From: Chitinophaga varians
Lineage (GTDB): Bacteria > Bacteroidota > Bacteroidia > Chitinophagales > Chitinophagaceae
Assembly: GCF_014529945.1 (NCBI RefSeq)
Contig: NZ_JACVFB010000001.1
Span: 558,001 to 622,000 of the forward strand
DNA: 64,000 nt
Reading direction: 5' to 3'
Position numbers and translations under genes: made by a program. Each line of letters opens with the position of its first letter. Position 1 is the stretch's first letter. A model generated the notes under the pieces. The model was not told the origin of the DNA and did not search any database. It saw only the letters and a program-made list of their open reading frames with translations. Below are positions 43,048 to 53,600 of this stretch, piece by piece.

Positions 43048-43193
43048 GGTAGTTTTTAGCGGCCCCTTTCCACTACTGCAAGGAGCGAAATTTTTTACCC
43101 CGGGTAGGGTGAGATGACGGTTTTGATACTTATTATTATGCAGCACAACGGCTGACTGTTGAAAACGAATGGTAGAAACTTAAATACGCAAAT

Positions 43194-43649
43194 ATGAAAT
43201 CTCTGTTAGTTACGCTTTCCCTGTTTTTATTACCCCGGATGGTCTTTTCCCAGATTGAAAATCCGGTAAAGTGGACCTTTAGCGCCAAAAAGATCGATGC
43301 AAAGCGATATGAATTGCAAATGACGGCCATCATTGACACGCGCTGGCATATTTACGCGCAGGAAACCGGAGAGGGGCCGATCCCTACCAGTTTCCATTTT
43401 ACTAAAAATCCATTGGTCACTCCTGTCGGAAAGATGGAAGAGCGGGGATCCCTCCAGAAAGCTTACGACAGCAATTTTAAAACAACGCTGAAATATTACG
43501 AGCGGAAGGTCGACTTTATTCAGCAGGTAACATTGAAAGGTCTGGCTGCCACTAAAGTGAAGGGATACGTAGAATTCATGGCCTGTGATGACCATCAGTG
43601 CCTGCCTTCAAAACAAGTTGAATTTTCGGTTAACGTGGGCGGGAAGTAA
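43194..43649 (+). CDS. Secreted DsbD-alpha-like (N-terminal DsbD) domain protein
   Basis: 151 residues. Signal peptide KSLLVTLSLFLLPRMVFSQ. The mature part is a stand-alone DsbD N-terminal domain: NPVKWTFSAKKIDAKRYELQ, DTRWHIYAQETGEGPIPTSF and a C-terminal VKGYVEFMACDDHQCLPSKQ with the CxxxxC-type disulfide (CDDHQC). In DsbD this domain receives electrons from the membrane and passes them to periplasmic partners; here the membrane and thioredoxin domains are missing. Its position beside the copper island suggests repair of copper-oxidised thiols (inference). It is divergent from the AraC gene and ends before a bidirectional terminator. Confidence 0.87.
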   Translation: MKSLLVTLSLFLLPRMVFSQIENPVKWTFSAKKIDAKRYELQMTAIIDTRWHIYAQETGEGPIPTSFHFTKNPLVTPVGKMEERGSLQKAYDSNFKTTLKYYERKVDFIQQVTLKGLAATKVKGYVEFMACDDHQCLPSKQVEFSVNVGGK

Positions 43650-43688
43650 ACGGATTAAAATAGGATGACTTTTATATTATAGAAACGG

Positions 43689-43727
43689 ACAGCCCTTTTC
43701 TTTCACGAAGAAAAGGGCTGTTATTTT
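43689..43727 (+). terminator. Terminator between the DsbD-alpha-like gene and the eCIS operon
   Basis: ACAGCCCTTTTCTT (43689-43702) pairs perfectly with AAGAAAAGGGCTGT (43708-43721) around TCACG, followed by TATTTTG on the plus strand. It can also stop the eCIS message coming the other way, but the minus-strand T-run is weak. Confidence 0.85.
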
Positions 43728-43744
43728 GAGGGAAGAGATCAGTA

Positions 43745-45058
43745 TTATGATTTACCTTCTTTCATCAGTTCGCGATGGATGGCACTTTGCAGATCTGCGC
43801 CGGTGAGTTCCATCCGCTGATCGCTGATGAGTTTCAGGCAGCAATGGAAGGCGATGTTATTAATATTGGAGCCGGTGAGTTCATGATGTTGGGAAATTTG
43901 TTCCAGCGATATGTGAGGAGACAATGTGATTCTTTCCGGGAACGCCCGGTTCCACAAAACATGTCTTTCGGGGGCTGCCGGTATGGGGAAGTACACCACG
44001 TTCTGCATCCTTCGCAGGAAAGCTTCGTCCATGTTGCCTTTGAAATTGGAAGCGAGGATGATCAGGCCGTCATATGATTCGATGCGTTGTAACAGGTAGC
44101 CCACTTCCTGGTTGGCGTATTTATCGTGCGCATCGCGTATCTCTGTTCTTTTACCGAAGAGCGCATCCGCTTCATCAAAAAACAGTATCCAGTTTTTTCT
44201 TTCTGCCCTGTCGAAAATACGGGACAGGTTTTTTTCTGTCTCTCCGATATATTTGGACACTACTTTAGACAGATCTATGCGGAATACGTCGCGCTGCGTG
44301 TATTTGCCCAGCAGCGTGGCCGCCATGGTTTTACCTGTGCCGGGAGGGCCATGGAACAGGGCGCAGTAGCCGCGTTTCACTTTCCGGACCATCTGCCAGT
44401 CGTCGAGCAGGGTACGGTGGTGGGCCACCCATTGTTCTATTTCCCGTATCTGGTGCAATGTATTTTCCTGTAACACCAGATCGCTCCACAACAAGTCGGT
44501 AGTGATGTATTCCGCTGCGAATTCGGGAGAGAAACGTGGATGACTGACCCGCCCCGTGAGCCAGTAGTCGAGTGTTTCCGCCGCAAGCAATAGTTGGCCC
44601 GACATAAGCGGGTCGCCTATATTCACCGGTTCGATGCTGAGTGTGCCCTGCCGGAAAAAGCGGCTTTGATGCAGCAGCGTGTTTTGCAGGTCTGTTCGTT
44701 TGTCGGGGTCATTACCAGCCAGCACAAACAGCAGTGTTTCGCCGGTGGGCAACATGCCCCGGTGATGTTGGGATTTGATACCGCCGAAAGGAATGAAGTC
44801 ACCGCCTTCGGGGATGTACTCCCGGAGGATATCTTCAAAGAACCCTGGCTGCAGATGTGGCGCCAGCGCCAGCAGCAGGGCCACAAACTCCGGCGCGTCG
44901 GGCTGCGCTTCTTCCATCCAGGTGGCAAAGGGAGAGGCGTCATGCACATAGGCGTCTGCGTTAATGGTCACGCTGTCCGTCTTGCCAAAATGGAGCGATA
45001 GCCTCCCCTGGATGTATTCACGGAGGTATTGCAGGGGTATATGAAAAGAGGTGTTCAT
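43745..45058 (-). CDS. AAA+ ATPase of the contractile injection system (Afp15/Pvc15-like)
   Basis: 437 residues. N-terminal domain of about 200 residues with no known motif, then an AAA module: Walker A GPPGTGKT at 237-244, Walker B ILFFDEAD at 291-298, sensor-1 Asn in LASNFKGNMD at about 338, and an arginine-finger pair in AFLRRMQNVVYF at 349-350. eCIS loci nearly always carry one such ATPase near the 3' end, thought to act in assembly or disassembly of the particle or in cargo loading. It starts one base after the stop of the immunity-like gene. Last gene of the locus before a terminator. Confidence 0.92.
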   Translation of the reverse strand: MNTSFHIPLQYLREYIQGRLSLHFGKTDSVTINADAYVHDASPFATWMEEAQPDAPEFVALLLALAPHLQPGFFEDILREYIPEGGDFIPFGGIKSQHHRGMLPTGETLLFVLAGNDPDKRTDLQNTLLHQSRFFRQGTLSIEPVNIGDPLMSGQLLLAAETLDYWLTGRVSHPRFSPEFAAEYITTDLLWSDLVLQENTLHQIREIEQWVAHHRTLLDDWQMVRKVKRGYCALFHGPPGTGKTMAATLLGKYTQRDVFRIDLSKVVSKYIGETEKNLSRIFDRAERKNWILFFDEADALFGKRTEIRDAHDKYANQEVGYLLQRIESYDGLIILASNFKGNMDEAFLRRMQNVVYFPIPAAPERHVLWNRAFPERITLSPHISLEQISQHHELTGSNINNIAFHCCLKLISDQRMELTGADLQSAIHRELMKEGKS

Positions 45059-45059
45059 T

Positions 45060-45617
45060 TTACATCAGTTGTGTGAGGAGTATCAACTGTTCTTTGAGCT
45101 TCATCTTTTGGAGGTTTTCTACACTCATTTCTCCGCCAAGGGCAATAGCGGGCACAAAGGCAAAACATTCGTCAAACGCAGGTGGACCGAGCCGTTTTAA
45201 CGCCTGTTCATATAACTTCTGATAGAACAGCTCATTGGCCGGTCTTTTGTCAGCGATGGTATAATTCATGATGATTTCCAGCGGTACCTCCTGCAACGAG
45301 GACACATCGAGATATACGGGGTCGAAGAAAAGATATTCATGGCCGTGTTTGAAGAAGACAGTGCCTATGCCGGAACGCAGCACCGCCACGGCATCTTTGT
45401 ACTGCGCTCCGAATTTAGGCACGATGTCCGTATAGTCGTCGGGGTTGACGGTCCAGATAAAACCTTTGCCAAACGAGCAGATGCCGTTGTTCTTCCAGAT
45501 ATCGATGAGGAAGGCGGGCACCCGCGACGCATATTTTTCCTGCACAGCGGGCGCGATAGCGGGGAAGGGACCGTTGTCCGGCGGCAGGTTTGTCAGAAAG
45601 GTATCTATCTGTTGCAT
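45060..45617 (-). CDS. GAD-like/DUF1851 protein, candidate immunity protein
   Basis: 185 residues, soluble. Residues 30-75 match the GAD-like domain (FLIDIWKNNGICSFGKGFIW followed by VNPDDYTDIV). The C-terminus matches DUF1851 (T6SS Tdi1-like immunity): AFDECFAFVPAIALGGEMSV, then ENLQKMKLKEQLILLTQL. This two-domain protein is a known immunity type for polymorphic and type VI toxins. It is encoded 10 bp after the DUF4157 protein and 1 bp before the AAA+ ATPase, all on the same strand, inside the eCIS operon. The simplest reading is protection of the producing cell from the DUF4157 payload (inference). It could instead be a structural adaptor. Confidence 0.8.
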   Translation of the reverse strand: MQQIDTFLTNLPPDNGPFPAIAPAVQEKYASRVPAFLIDIWKNNGICSFGKGFIWTVNPDDYTDIVPKFGAQYKDAVAVLRSGIGTVFFKHGHEYLFFDPVYLDVSSLQEVPLEIIMNYTIADKRPANELFYQKLYEQALKRLGPPAFDECFAFVPAIALGGEMSVENLQKMKLKEQLILLTQLM

Positions 45618-45627
45618 ATGTTTTACG

Positions 45628-48600
45628 TTAGGATAATGTTACGTTTATTTTTGCTGTTTCCTGTGCTTTAGGATCTACTTTTTTGATTTTATCGAGGATG
45701 AGCGGGATCTTGTTGACCCAGCCCGGACCGATAATGGAATTGACGCGGGATAAGCCGGCGGCTTTAGCAAATTCATCATCGTACCCACCGGCCACCTGGT
45801 CAATGACATGAAGTATGGCTTTGCCTTTCAGATCGGCGTCTGCCTGCTTTTCCGCGTCAGCAGGGGTTTTTCCGGCTGCGATGTATTGGTTTTTCCGATT
45901 GGTCCATTCCAGTGTTCTTTCGCGTCGCATAGCCCTGGTGCCTTGTTTGCTTCTGCCGATCTGTTCAAAAGTGTTCCTGTTTCTGAGCCAGATCAGAATA
46001 GTCATTTGTTGCAGCCTATCCTGTTGCATCTGGAGCTGGTCATTGAATTCTTTATGTTCTACCGGCGTGGTCAGGCTGCTGCGGTTAAAGACAATGGGCA
46101 CGTTGTCCATCGTCTGCTGGGTGCCGCCTTTCATCTGACTAAATGCGGCAGCGAGTTTTTTGAATTCGGCTTCAATATCATTTTTCTGTTTGGTGACTTT
46201 GGCCGGATCTTCTCCCGGGTCATTGGCTTTCAGCTTCGCAATGGCATCGAAGGCGCTCCTGGCGGCACCGATGTAGGGCGCATTTTCAGGGATGGCAGCC
46301 AGTTCGTTGAGGTAGTCGGTCACCAGCTTGGGCCTGGAATTCACATAGAGGCTGGCACTGGCATCTTTGCCTTTAAACGAGATAGTATGTGACTCCCCGT
46401 CTTTGGCGGTGAAGCCCTGGGTGACGCCCAGCCAGCCCAATACTTTGTTTTTGATGCCGCCCAGCAGTTTTTTCCCGGCTGTCACGATCCAGTCCACCAG
46501 TTTGTCCATGGCCTTGTCTACAGGGGCTTGCAGCTTTTTGATGATTTCCACCACTTTGTCGGCTATCTTACCCAGGCCGAGGAAATTGGCAAGGAAACTG
46601 ATGGCCATCTTCAACAGTCCGCCCAGCACATTTTCTACGGCATTAGCGGCTTTACCGATATTACCACTGGAAATTTCCACGATGCTGTTGATAACCGCCA
46701 TTCCCACCTGTGCAATCTGTTTGATCTTCTGGACCACAAACATGATGGTGTCATAGATGGTAATGATAGCCTGTATGAAAGCGCCCACAGGATTAAGGCT
46801 GGAGAGCAGTTTGGTGATGGCTTTTTGTACCACGGTAACAGTTACGTAGGTGGTGACTTCCTGGAAGAATTGTGTTTTCAGTTCTTCTATTTTGTCCTGT
46901 ATCTTGTCCCATGCAGCTGCGGGGCCTTCTGTGATCAGTGTTTTCAGAATGTCGAAACCCGTTTCCAGCGCGGCGACGGCTGTTTCCCCGATGGCTTTTA
47001 CCAGTTTGGCGCGGAGTTTCTGCCAGGTGAGGCCGAATACGGAAAGCCCCAGTTTCAGCAGCTCTTTGGGTGAGAAAGATTGCGGAATGTAGATATTGGC
47101 GCCTTCGAGAGAGCCAAGCAACCAGTTGGTCAACGCTTTCTTCAGCCAGGTACCGAAACGATCTTTAAACTGGTTGAACCCTTTCTTCACTGCATTGATC
47201 AGATGCCCAACAAATACGCCCGGTTTTTCAATGATGGTGCGGAAGGCACTGCGTACTTTAGCGAGATAAGGCAGCGCGCCCGGGGCCACTACGGAGAAGA
47301 TGATCTCCAGTAGGTCGAAGATGGTGTTCATGGCCCAGTTGAAGAAGGCCGTGGCGAAGCTGCCGAATACGCCGAATACTTTCCTGAACAGGTTGGGCAG
47401 CACGATGAAGTCCATGACTTCGAGCGACTTCAACATGGCGATGAATTGCCCGGGGAAGCTGGTCACCATGGTGATCAGCCCTTTCATGGCCTTCTGGAAC
47501 CAGTCGAAGGCGCGTTGTATGGCATTGCCTTTTTTGATATTCTCCCAGATGTCTTGCCGTCCGATCATCTTCATGAAGCCACCGATGAGCGTATCGGCGT
47601 TACGGGGCACTGTTTCGCCGGTAATGGGGTTGGTGCCCAGTACGGCGCAGAGGAGGTCAAATCCCGGTGCTTTGGCGGCCAGTTCAGCGAGGGGTTTCAG
47701 CACCGCATCACGGATGAACTGCAGGATGGCCTGGAAGATGCTCTTGATAAAATCGATGATATCACTGACCGGTTTGGTGAAGATGGCCACGGCTCTTTCC
47801 CAGGTGCGTACCGGATGCAGGATGATATCGAGGAAGTCAAGATCGTCCATAAACTGTTTGACGGCAGATTTGACTTCTCCCATGAGGCCGGAGAAACGTT
47901 TCAGTTGTTGTTCCACCCAGCTGCCGGCTTTTTCAAATACGCCGTATTTGTCCAGCGCCTGAGTGATCACGTGGCCACCTGGCAGGAATTCCACGATGGC
48001 CCGCAGGATATTGGCGGCGCTGCGGTCGGCCGATTCGCCGTTGATCGGATTGACGCCGATCACGATGGTGAACATGCGATAGCCGGGGATGTGATAGGCT
48101 TTCTCCGCGAGCCAGTCGAGCACGTCCTGCCAGGAAGGGATATCGATGCCGAGGAAACGTTGTATCTGCGGCGCCATGGCCATGGCCGTGGGTGTTGCGG
48201 CAGCAGGTTTGGCAGCCGTTGCTGCCGGGGTGGTTTCAGCTTTGGTTGCCTCAGCGCGTTGTATGCTTTGGCCCTGCTGTATCGTATGGGTCAGCTCGTG
48301 GGCCAGGAGGTGTTTGCCTGCCGGCGCATCGGGCTGGTACTGATTATTATTAAAGAAGATATGGTTCTGATAAGTGAAGGCTTTGGCGCCCAGCTGATTG
48401 TTGAGTTGCGCAGACTCCGGCCCGGTGTGTATGCGCACATGGCTGAAGTCGGCGTTGAACCGGGTCTCCATGAAGCTCCGTGTGTCGTCTGAGAGCGTAA
48501 AGCCGCCGGCGCTCTGCTGACGGATGCCTTCCCCGATTTCGTTGGTAGCGGTGATGGGCGTGCCTTCTCCTTTCCGTTGGACCGTCTTCTCTTCTTTCTT

Positions 48601-49035
48601 TTCTTTCTGTTTGGCAGCCGGCATTTTACCTTCCTGGTGTTTGGCCTGTATCTTCTTCGGCTCCTGAAGTTTAGAGGGATCTGCTTTTGGCGGCTGTGGT
48701 TTCTTTGGTTCCTGAAGTTTGGGCTGCTCTTCTTTTTTGGGCTGTATCTTCTTTTGTTCTTTAAGCCTGGGTGGCTCTTCTTTTTTAGCCTGTATTTTCT
48801 TTCCTGCAGACACATTGGCTGCCGGCTTTTCGGCGGGCATGCGCATCACTTTATCGGCCATATTATCTGCTTCCTTCTCCGCCGGATCGTTTGGGCTGCC
48901 TACTTTCAGTTTGGTTTGTACCGGAGGCGTGGCAGGCGCAAAAAAGGGCTTCTCTTCATTTTTCAATGAAGGCGCGCTTTTGGGGGCTTTTTGTGCGGCA
49001 GACGTTTTGGGGGCCGCATCTGCACCTGCTTTCAT
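45628..49035 (-). CDS. Large DUF4157 (HELTH metallopeptidase-like) eCIS-associated protein, candidate payload
   Basis: 1135 residues. Residues 1-66 include GSPNDPAEKEADNMADKVMR, the leader typical of DUF4157 proteins. Residues 78-155 are a Lys/Gln/Pro linker with four or five copies of a KKIQ(A/P)K...P.L.EP unit. The DUF4157 core is at about 175-260, with HELTH at 246-250 giving a zinc HExxH site. Residues 290-880 are amphipathic helices with a duplicated motif (GVNPINGESADRSAAN and GTNPITGETVPRNADT). The C-terminal about 240 residues are charged and of unknown fold, the expected place for a toxic activity. DUF4157 is strongly linked to eCIS loci and their cargo. No signal peptide. The start is supported by AAAGGA just upstream. 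Confidence 0.87.
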   Translation of the reverse strand: MKAGADAAPKTSAAQKAPKSAPSLKNEEKPFFAPATPPVQTKLKVGSPNDPAEKEADNMADKVMRMPAEKPAANVSAGKKIQAKKEEPPRLKEQKKIQPKKEEQPKLQEPKKPQPPKADPSKLQEPKKIQAKHQEGKMPAAKQKEKKEEKTVQRKGEGTPITATNEIGEGIRQQSAGGFTLSDDTRSFMETRFNADFSHVRIHTGPESAQLNNQLGAKAFTYQNHIFFNNNQYQPDAPAGKHLLAHELTHTIQQGQSIQRAEATKAETTPAATAAKPAAATPTAMAMAPQIQRFLGIDIPSWQDVLDWLAEKAYHIPGYRMFTIVIGVNPINGESADRSAANILRAIVEFLPGGHVITQALDKYGVFEKAGSWVEQQLKRFSGLMGEVKSAVKQFMDDLDFLDIILHPVRTWERAVAIFTKPVSDIIDFIKSIFQAILQFIRDAVLKPLAELAAKAPGFDLLCAVLGTNPITGETVPRNADTLIGGFMKMIGRQDIWENIKKGNAIQRAFDWFQKAMKGLITMVTSFPGQFIAMLKSLEVMDFIVLPNLFRKVFGVFGSFATAFFNWAMNTIFDLLEIIFSVVAPGALPYLAKVRSAFRTIIEKPGVFVGHLINAVKKGFNQFKDRFGTWLKKALTNWLLGSLEGANIYIPQSFSPKELLKLGLSVFGLTWQKLRAKLVKAIGETAVAALETGFDILKTLITEGPAAAWDKIQDKIEELKTQFFQEVTTYVTVTVVQKAITKLLSSLNPVGAFIQAIITIYDTIMFVVQKIKQIAQVGMAVINSIVEISSGNIGKAANAVENVLGGLLKMAISFLANFLGLGKIADKVVEIIKKLQAPVDKAMDKLVDWIVTAGKKLLGGIKNKVLGWLGVTQGFTAKDGESHTISFKGKDASASLYVNSRPKLVTDYLNELAAIPENAPYIGAARSAFDAIAKLKANDPGEDPAKVTKQKNDIEAEFKKLAAAFSQMKGGTQQTMDNVPIVFNRSSLTTPVEHKEFNDQLQMQQDRLQQMTILIWLRNRNTFEQIGRSKQGTRAMRRERTLEWTNRKNQYIAAGKTPADAEKQADADLKGKAILHVIDQVAGGYDDEFAKAAGLSRVNSIIGPGWVNKIPLILDKIKKVDPKAQETAKINVTLS

Positions 49036-49055
49036 TCCTTTTTTGGTTTAAGCGG

Positions 49056-50519
49056 TTATATCCATTCTGTCCAGATCATTTTATGTGGGGTATAGGGTAG
49101 TATCACCATGTTATATCCCCATGGCAGGTCGGGCAACAGCCATTCGTCATAGCTTTCCCGTTCCACCTGCAATAGCCAGTTGTCGTCGTTTTCACGGACA
49201 GAGAGCTTGCCGGGACGACGGAGGAAACTGGCTTGCAGCCCTTCAGGGCTGGTGTTTTTCAAGGAAGGCCAGTTGCTGATCACCATCGACAGGAGGCTGG
49301 CAGCTTCCTGCTGATGCGCCGGTTCAATAGCGGTAATGAGTTCAATTGTTTGTGACAGTGGTATGCCACAGAGTATTTTGTTCAGCACCATTTCTTCTTC
49401 TCCAACATCGGTGCGACCGGTGGCCAGCCACTCCAGCAGGGCGGTGGCATAGCCGGGCCGTAGCAGTTTTTTTTCGTCTGCTGCCCCGCAGTATTGCAGG
49501 AACCGACTGATGAAAGGCGCCAGCAGTACCAGTCCCGCATTATGCACGTAGTAGCCGTCGCTAACAATGGCGTTATGCTCTTCCTTCCGAAGGGGCCAGG
49601 TATTTGTTTTTTCTTTTAGGGAGATGCCTGCCTGTTGTTCCAGTTGCTTCAGTACCCGGGCCTGTAGCGGAACAGGCAGATGCTGCTGTACCAACAGCGA
49701 TAGTTGCGGCAGCGGCGCCGGCATCAGGGCGGTGAGCGCGCTGGCTATCAGTGCAGCTTCCGACATTATATCCGAAGTTCCCGGCGTTACTCCCAAAGGA
49801 GGGAGGTGTTCGTACGCCACCATTTCCAGTTGCCAATTACGTATAACGGATGCCGTTATATGCTGCATGCCAGGAATGTACTGCTGTAGTGTGGCGATGA
49901 CGGATAACGTAGCTGCATATACGTTTGGGGCTATCTGTTGCAGCAGCTGTTGCTGCCATTCTGCCGGGAACTGCGCTACCAGCCGCTCGCGGGCTATGGG
50001 AGCTGTTCTGAGTATATGTAGTAGTTGAATGGCAGCTGGGGTGGATTCAAAAAAAATGTTGAGCATAACACCCTTCCATTCCCTGACCCTGTCCGGTAAT
50101 ACCCACCAGGGATATACGCCATGCAGGAGAAAATGGAAGAGTATTTGCTCAACATTCCGATGATGGGCACTTTGTGCTTCTCTTCTTTCTCTATTTTTTA
50201 TCCTTATTACGTCGGAGGTAGTGGCAGATATTTCCTCTGAAGAGAGAGATATCTTTTGCGCAAGCGTTGCTTTCAACTGCTGCGCTACAGCGTCTGTGAA
50301 CAGCTGTCGGAAATTATCGGTCCGAAGGTCGTCGACGCTGATACTAAGATAATCAAAAATCAGATCATCTTCTAATAAATCATAGGGCGCCAGCACTTTT
50401 TCGAGGGCAGGCAGTAACTCATTTTCGCACAGGGCGGACAGCTCGCGCTGCCATGGCAGCGCCTGTGATTCGGGACCGTTGAAAGTCACGTCTACCAGCT
50501 GTTTTTGAATGAGATGCAT
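49056..50519 (-). CDS. Contractile injection system tape-measure family protein (Afp14-like, CIS_TMP)
   Basis: 487 residues, helical. IQKQLVDVTFNGPESQALPW at the N-terminus and the conserved C-terminal block YYVHNAGLVLLAPFISRFLQ, then LRPGYATALLEWLATGR and LNKILCGIPLSQTIEL, are hallmarks of the CIS tape-measure family. Members set tube length in Afp/PVC-type particles. At 487 residues it is short for a pure tape measure, which is common in Bacteroidota eCIS. It lies between the presumed fibre gene and the DUF4157 gene, in the Afp14 position. A 132-bp gap precedes it; other gaps in this operon are shorter than 60 bp. Confidence 0.9.
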   Translation of the reverse strand: MHLIQKQLVDVTFNGPESQALPWQRELSALCENELLPALEKVLAPYDLLEDDLIFDYLSISVDDLRTDNFRQLFTDAVAQQLKATLAQKISLSSEEISATTSDVIRIKNRERREAQSAHHRNVEQILFHFLLHGVYPWWVLPDRVREWKGVMLNIFFESTPAAIQLLHILRTAPIARERLVAQFPAEWQQQLLQQIAPNVYAATLSVIATLQQYIPGMQHITASVIRNWQLEMVAYEHLPPLGVTPGTSDIMSEAALIASALTALMPAPLPQLSLLVQQHLPVPLQARVLKQLEQQAGISLKEKTNTWPLRKEEHNAIVSDGYYVHNAGLVLLAPFISRFLQYCGAADEKKLLRPGYATALLEWLATGRTDVGEEEMVLNKILCGIPLSQTIELITAIEPAHQQEAASLLSMVISNWPSLKNTSPEGLQASFLRRPGKLSVRENDDNWLLQVERESYDEWLLPDLPWGYNMVILPYTPHKMIWTEWI

Positions 50520-50651
50520 GATTATTTGGTCATTTGTTTATTTGGTTATTTTTTTATTGCCTAATACTGAATGGCTACCGGCACCGTTAACGGGTTATCG
50601 TCCAGATGCGCATCTGACGATATTTCTGGTAAATGTTTCTCCTTATTAGAA

Positions 50652-53600
50652 TTATGCTCTTCTGACGATATATTCCGCATATGCCCAGCATCCATTGTTA
50701 TCGATGGCGATGACCCTGATTTTTTCCGGGAGCATATTATTGCTGTCCAGATGGAACTGCGGCCCGGTACCGAAACCAGGCATGCTGCCTTCCGCAATCC
50801 AGTAGATGGCCTTAAAATCGCCCGTCACGAAATAGAAGGTGTCTGTTTCCCGTTTGATTACAAGTGTATCATTGGCGCACGGTTTCTGGATATTGGAGCC
50901 TTTACACTGATCGTCAATAAAACAGCCATATTTGGGCAGTCTTGTCTGGTAGCGGTATTTGGCGCTCTCCAGTTGTGCGTCCACGCCGGTTTTCGTATAG
51001 TGGTAGTCGTAATAGGTGCCTTCTATGGCCATGCGTATCCGCAGGTCAAACGATTGACAAGGATAGGAGGTGATCATAAACTGTCCGCTTACCTTATCAT
51101 CTTTCACCAGGTATTCGATCTTCAGTGCACCCTTGGCCAACTTGTCTACCCGCTTATTGATAATTTCTGCGATTGCTTTCATGAAATCATGATAGTTGGC
51201 TTTTTTGATGCCACCCACTTGCTGGAGATAGTCGGTAAAATCTTTGACAAACTGTTCATCCAACAATATCAGTCCGTTTTCATCCATAATAGTGAGGTAG
51301 GCAATATCAAACCGGATAAGTTTGGCGTCATAAACATATTGTTCCGGCAATACCATCCAGGTGGGGTACAGGCAACGGGTGACGATGCCTTTGCACGGCA
51401 GGTCACAAGGCGGCTCACAGGTTTTGGCCGGTACCTGCACGGTTGCACTGCCGCCGCTACTGTCGGTCACCACCACGGTACCGGACTGGTTGCTGCCGAA
51501 TGACAGATCAAACCGGCTGTTGACGGTATTGTTATTGGCTTTGTATGGCGCAGTGCCGCCAGTGATCAGGAAATGCACCACCTGCTGGCCATTCACGCAT
51601 TCAGAACCCGTTATGTCCGCCGCCAGCGCCTGAGAACTTTCGTTGATGGTGTACTGGATGGTAGTGCCATCGCCGCAGCATTGATAAGGCAGGTAGAAGT
51701 CCGCAAATACGATGCCTTCGGCGATGGCTACCGGCGCACCGGCTCCAGGGCCACCGATAATGCCCCTGCCTCCAAAGGAAGGTCTGCGTCCGGTGTTTCT
51801 GTATTTGCCGATAATCGGCTGGAAGGTTTTTTCTATGAAGTCACCCGCCTGCGGATTGGCCGGGTCAATCTGCCCCAGCAGCGTTCCGATAACAGCTGCG
51901 GTACCGGCATCCGGGTGATAGAACTTAAAAGCCTGTTCGTCCAGTTTGTATTTGTTGGTGACGGCATCGAGGTAGATCAGATCACCAAAGAACTTCCCGG
52001 GCTGTGACGGCGTAGATACGTCACCGTGATACACGATCACAAACGTGCCACCCGAAGGCACACCGCCTTTATGCTGCAACCCCACATGTTTTTCTGCGTA
52101 GTTGCTGAGCAGGAATTGTTGTTGCAACGTTGTCGTCCGCTTGTTGTAGATATCCAGCAGCCTTTCCAGTTCGGCTACATCACAATGAATGTCGGCACTG
52201 GTCAGCGCCTTCAGCATGGCCAGCATCGTCTGGTTATTAGGCGGTACCGGATCATTGAGTTGCGACAGCTTCGTCAGTTTCTTAAAGGCATCCATGGTGG
52301 CGTTGGTGCCGCCTTTGCAGATAATGTTGGCCTGTATCACACGGAACTCACTTTCCAGGTCTGCAAACTGTGCGTCAAAGGTGCTGCCGCTAAGTGCATC
52401 CGGTTTGTTGCCGGTTTTTATCGCCACCATATCGAAGGGCAACCGGTTGTTATTGATAATGCCCTGCAGGTAGTTCACCACCGATTTGTAGTTCTTGCCT
52501 ACATGGCCTTCTATGCGGAAGAAGTTATACGGCTCTATATCATACCGCAACGGATTTTTAACAAAATCCTCTGTGGCAGGATATTCAATGGCGCGATAGG
52601 ATAAGTTCTGATTCGCTTTGCCAGCTTTGGTTAGCCGGTAGTTCCAGTATTCAAACAGCTGCCGGTTGTTGCTTTGTTTGTCTTCACTGTAGTAGTGAGG
52701 AATAGCTTTGCCGGACAGGTTGCTGCCGAGGTAACTGGGCGTTACCCGTAAATCGGAATTGTTTACACCGCCACCGGCGATGATAGTAGGCGCTGCTATC
52801 TTCGGGAATGTCAGCAGCATCATATAAAGGCGATTGAGCAGTTGTACCATCTCTTCGGTGCGCTGCTCTTCCCGCGCCACCGCCGGTGAGGGCAGGAAAT
52901 AATGCCGGTACGCACTGGGGGAGGGCGGATTGACGGCTTCTTTCAAAAACAGATGCCTCGGAAACCACGCCGGGTTGGGCGCGCAGGTAGCCAGTGCGGA
53001 CCCTGATCTGTTTTTTATTTCGTTGTAGGTGTCTACCAGATCGCTCACAAAATCATAATAATACTGGTAGTAATACTCCACCGGCAGTTTAATGGTACTA
53101 TCGGTATCGTAACTGAAAATGGTATTGTTCTGTATCAGGTTACTGAGTGCGGTAGCGTTGGTGTTCAGAAACGCAAAGGTGTCTGATAGTTTCTTCAGGT
53201 TGGCAAATACTTTGTCAATAAAGGCTTTGGTTAATATGATCTTATAGGCCTTGATCACATCAGCAGTAGTGTTGAGCGGCGTTTTGGCCACATCAAAGCG
53301 GGGCATGCGGATATCCGGCAGCGCTGCATTGTCGGGGTAACCGGGTATGACCGCCTTGATTTTGTCGGCATCACTTTTCCTTATCAGCAGCGGTTGTATG
53401 GTAACGCCCACGGTGGAACCTTTATCATCGCAGGAGTTAGGCAAACAGTTTTTGTTACCGGTTTTATTCAGCTCCACGAACAGCATCACTACTTTATCCA
53501 GCAGGAACGGATTGTCGAGGTTGCGGGCAGAAGGGTCGGGGTTGCTGATCGGTATCTGTGGCAATAGCTGCCATAACGGGTACAGGTTGGCGCCTGCATT

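Noticed and set aside
47446..48492. 348-codon plus-strand open frame inside the DUF4157 gene
   Set aside because: Antisense shadow of a strongly supported coding region with HELTH and helical-repeat structure; no start context or motif of its own.
50561..50680. Possible 39-codon minus-strand peptide gene between the fibre-position and tape-measure genes
   Set aside because: No ribosome-binding site, it overlaps the preceding gene's 3' end out of frame, and there is no recognisable leader or maturation motif; mentioned only as part of the gap finding.
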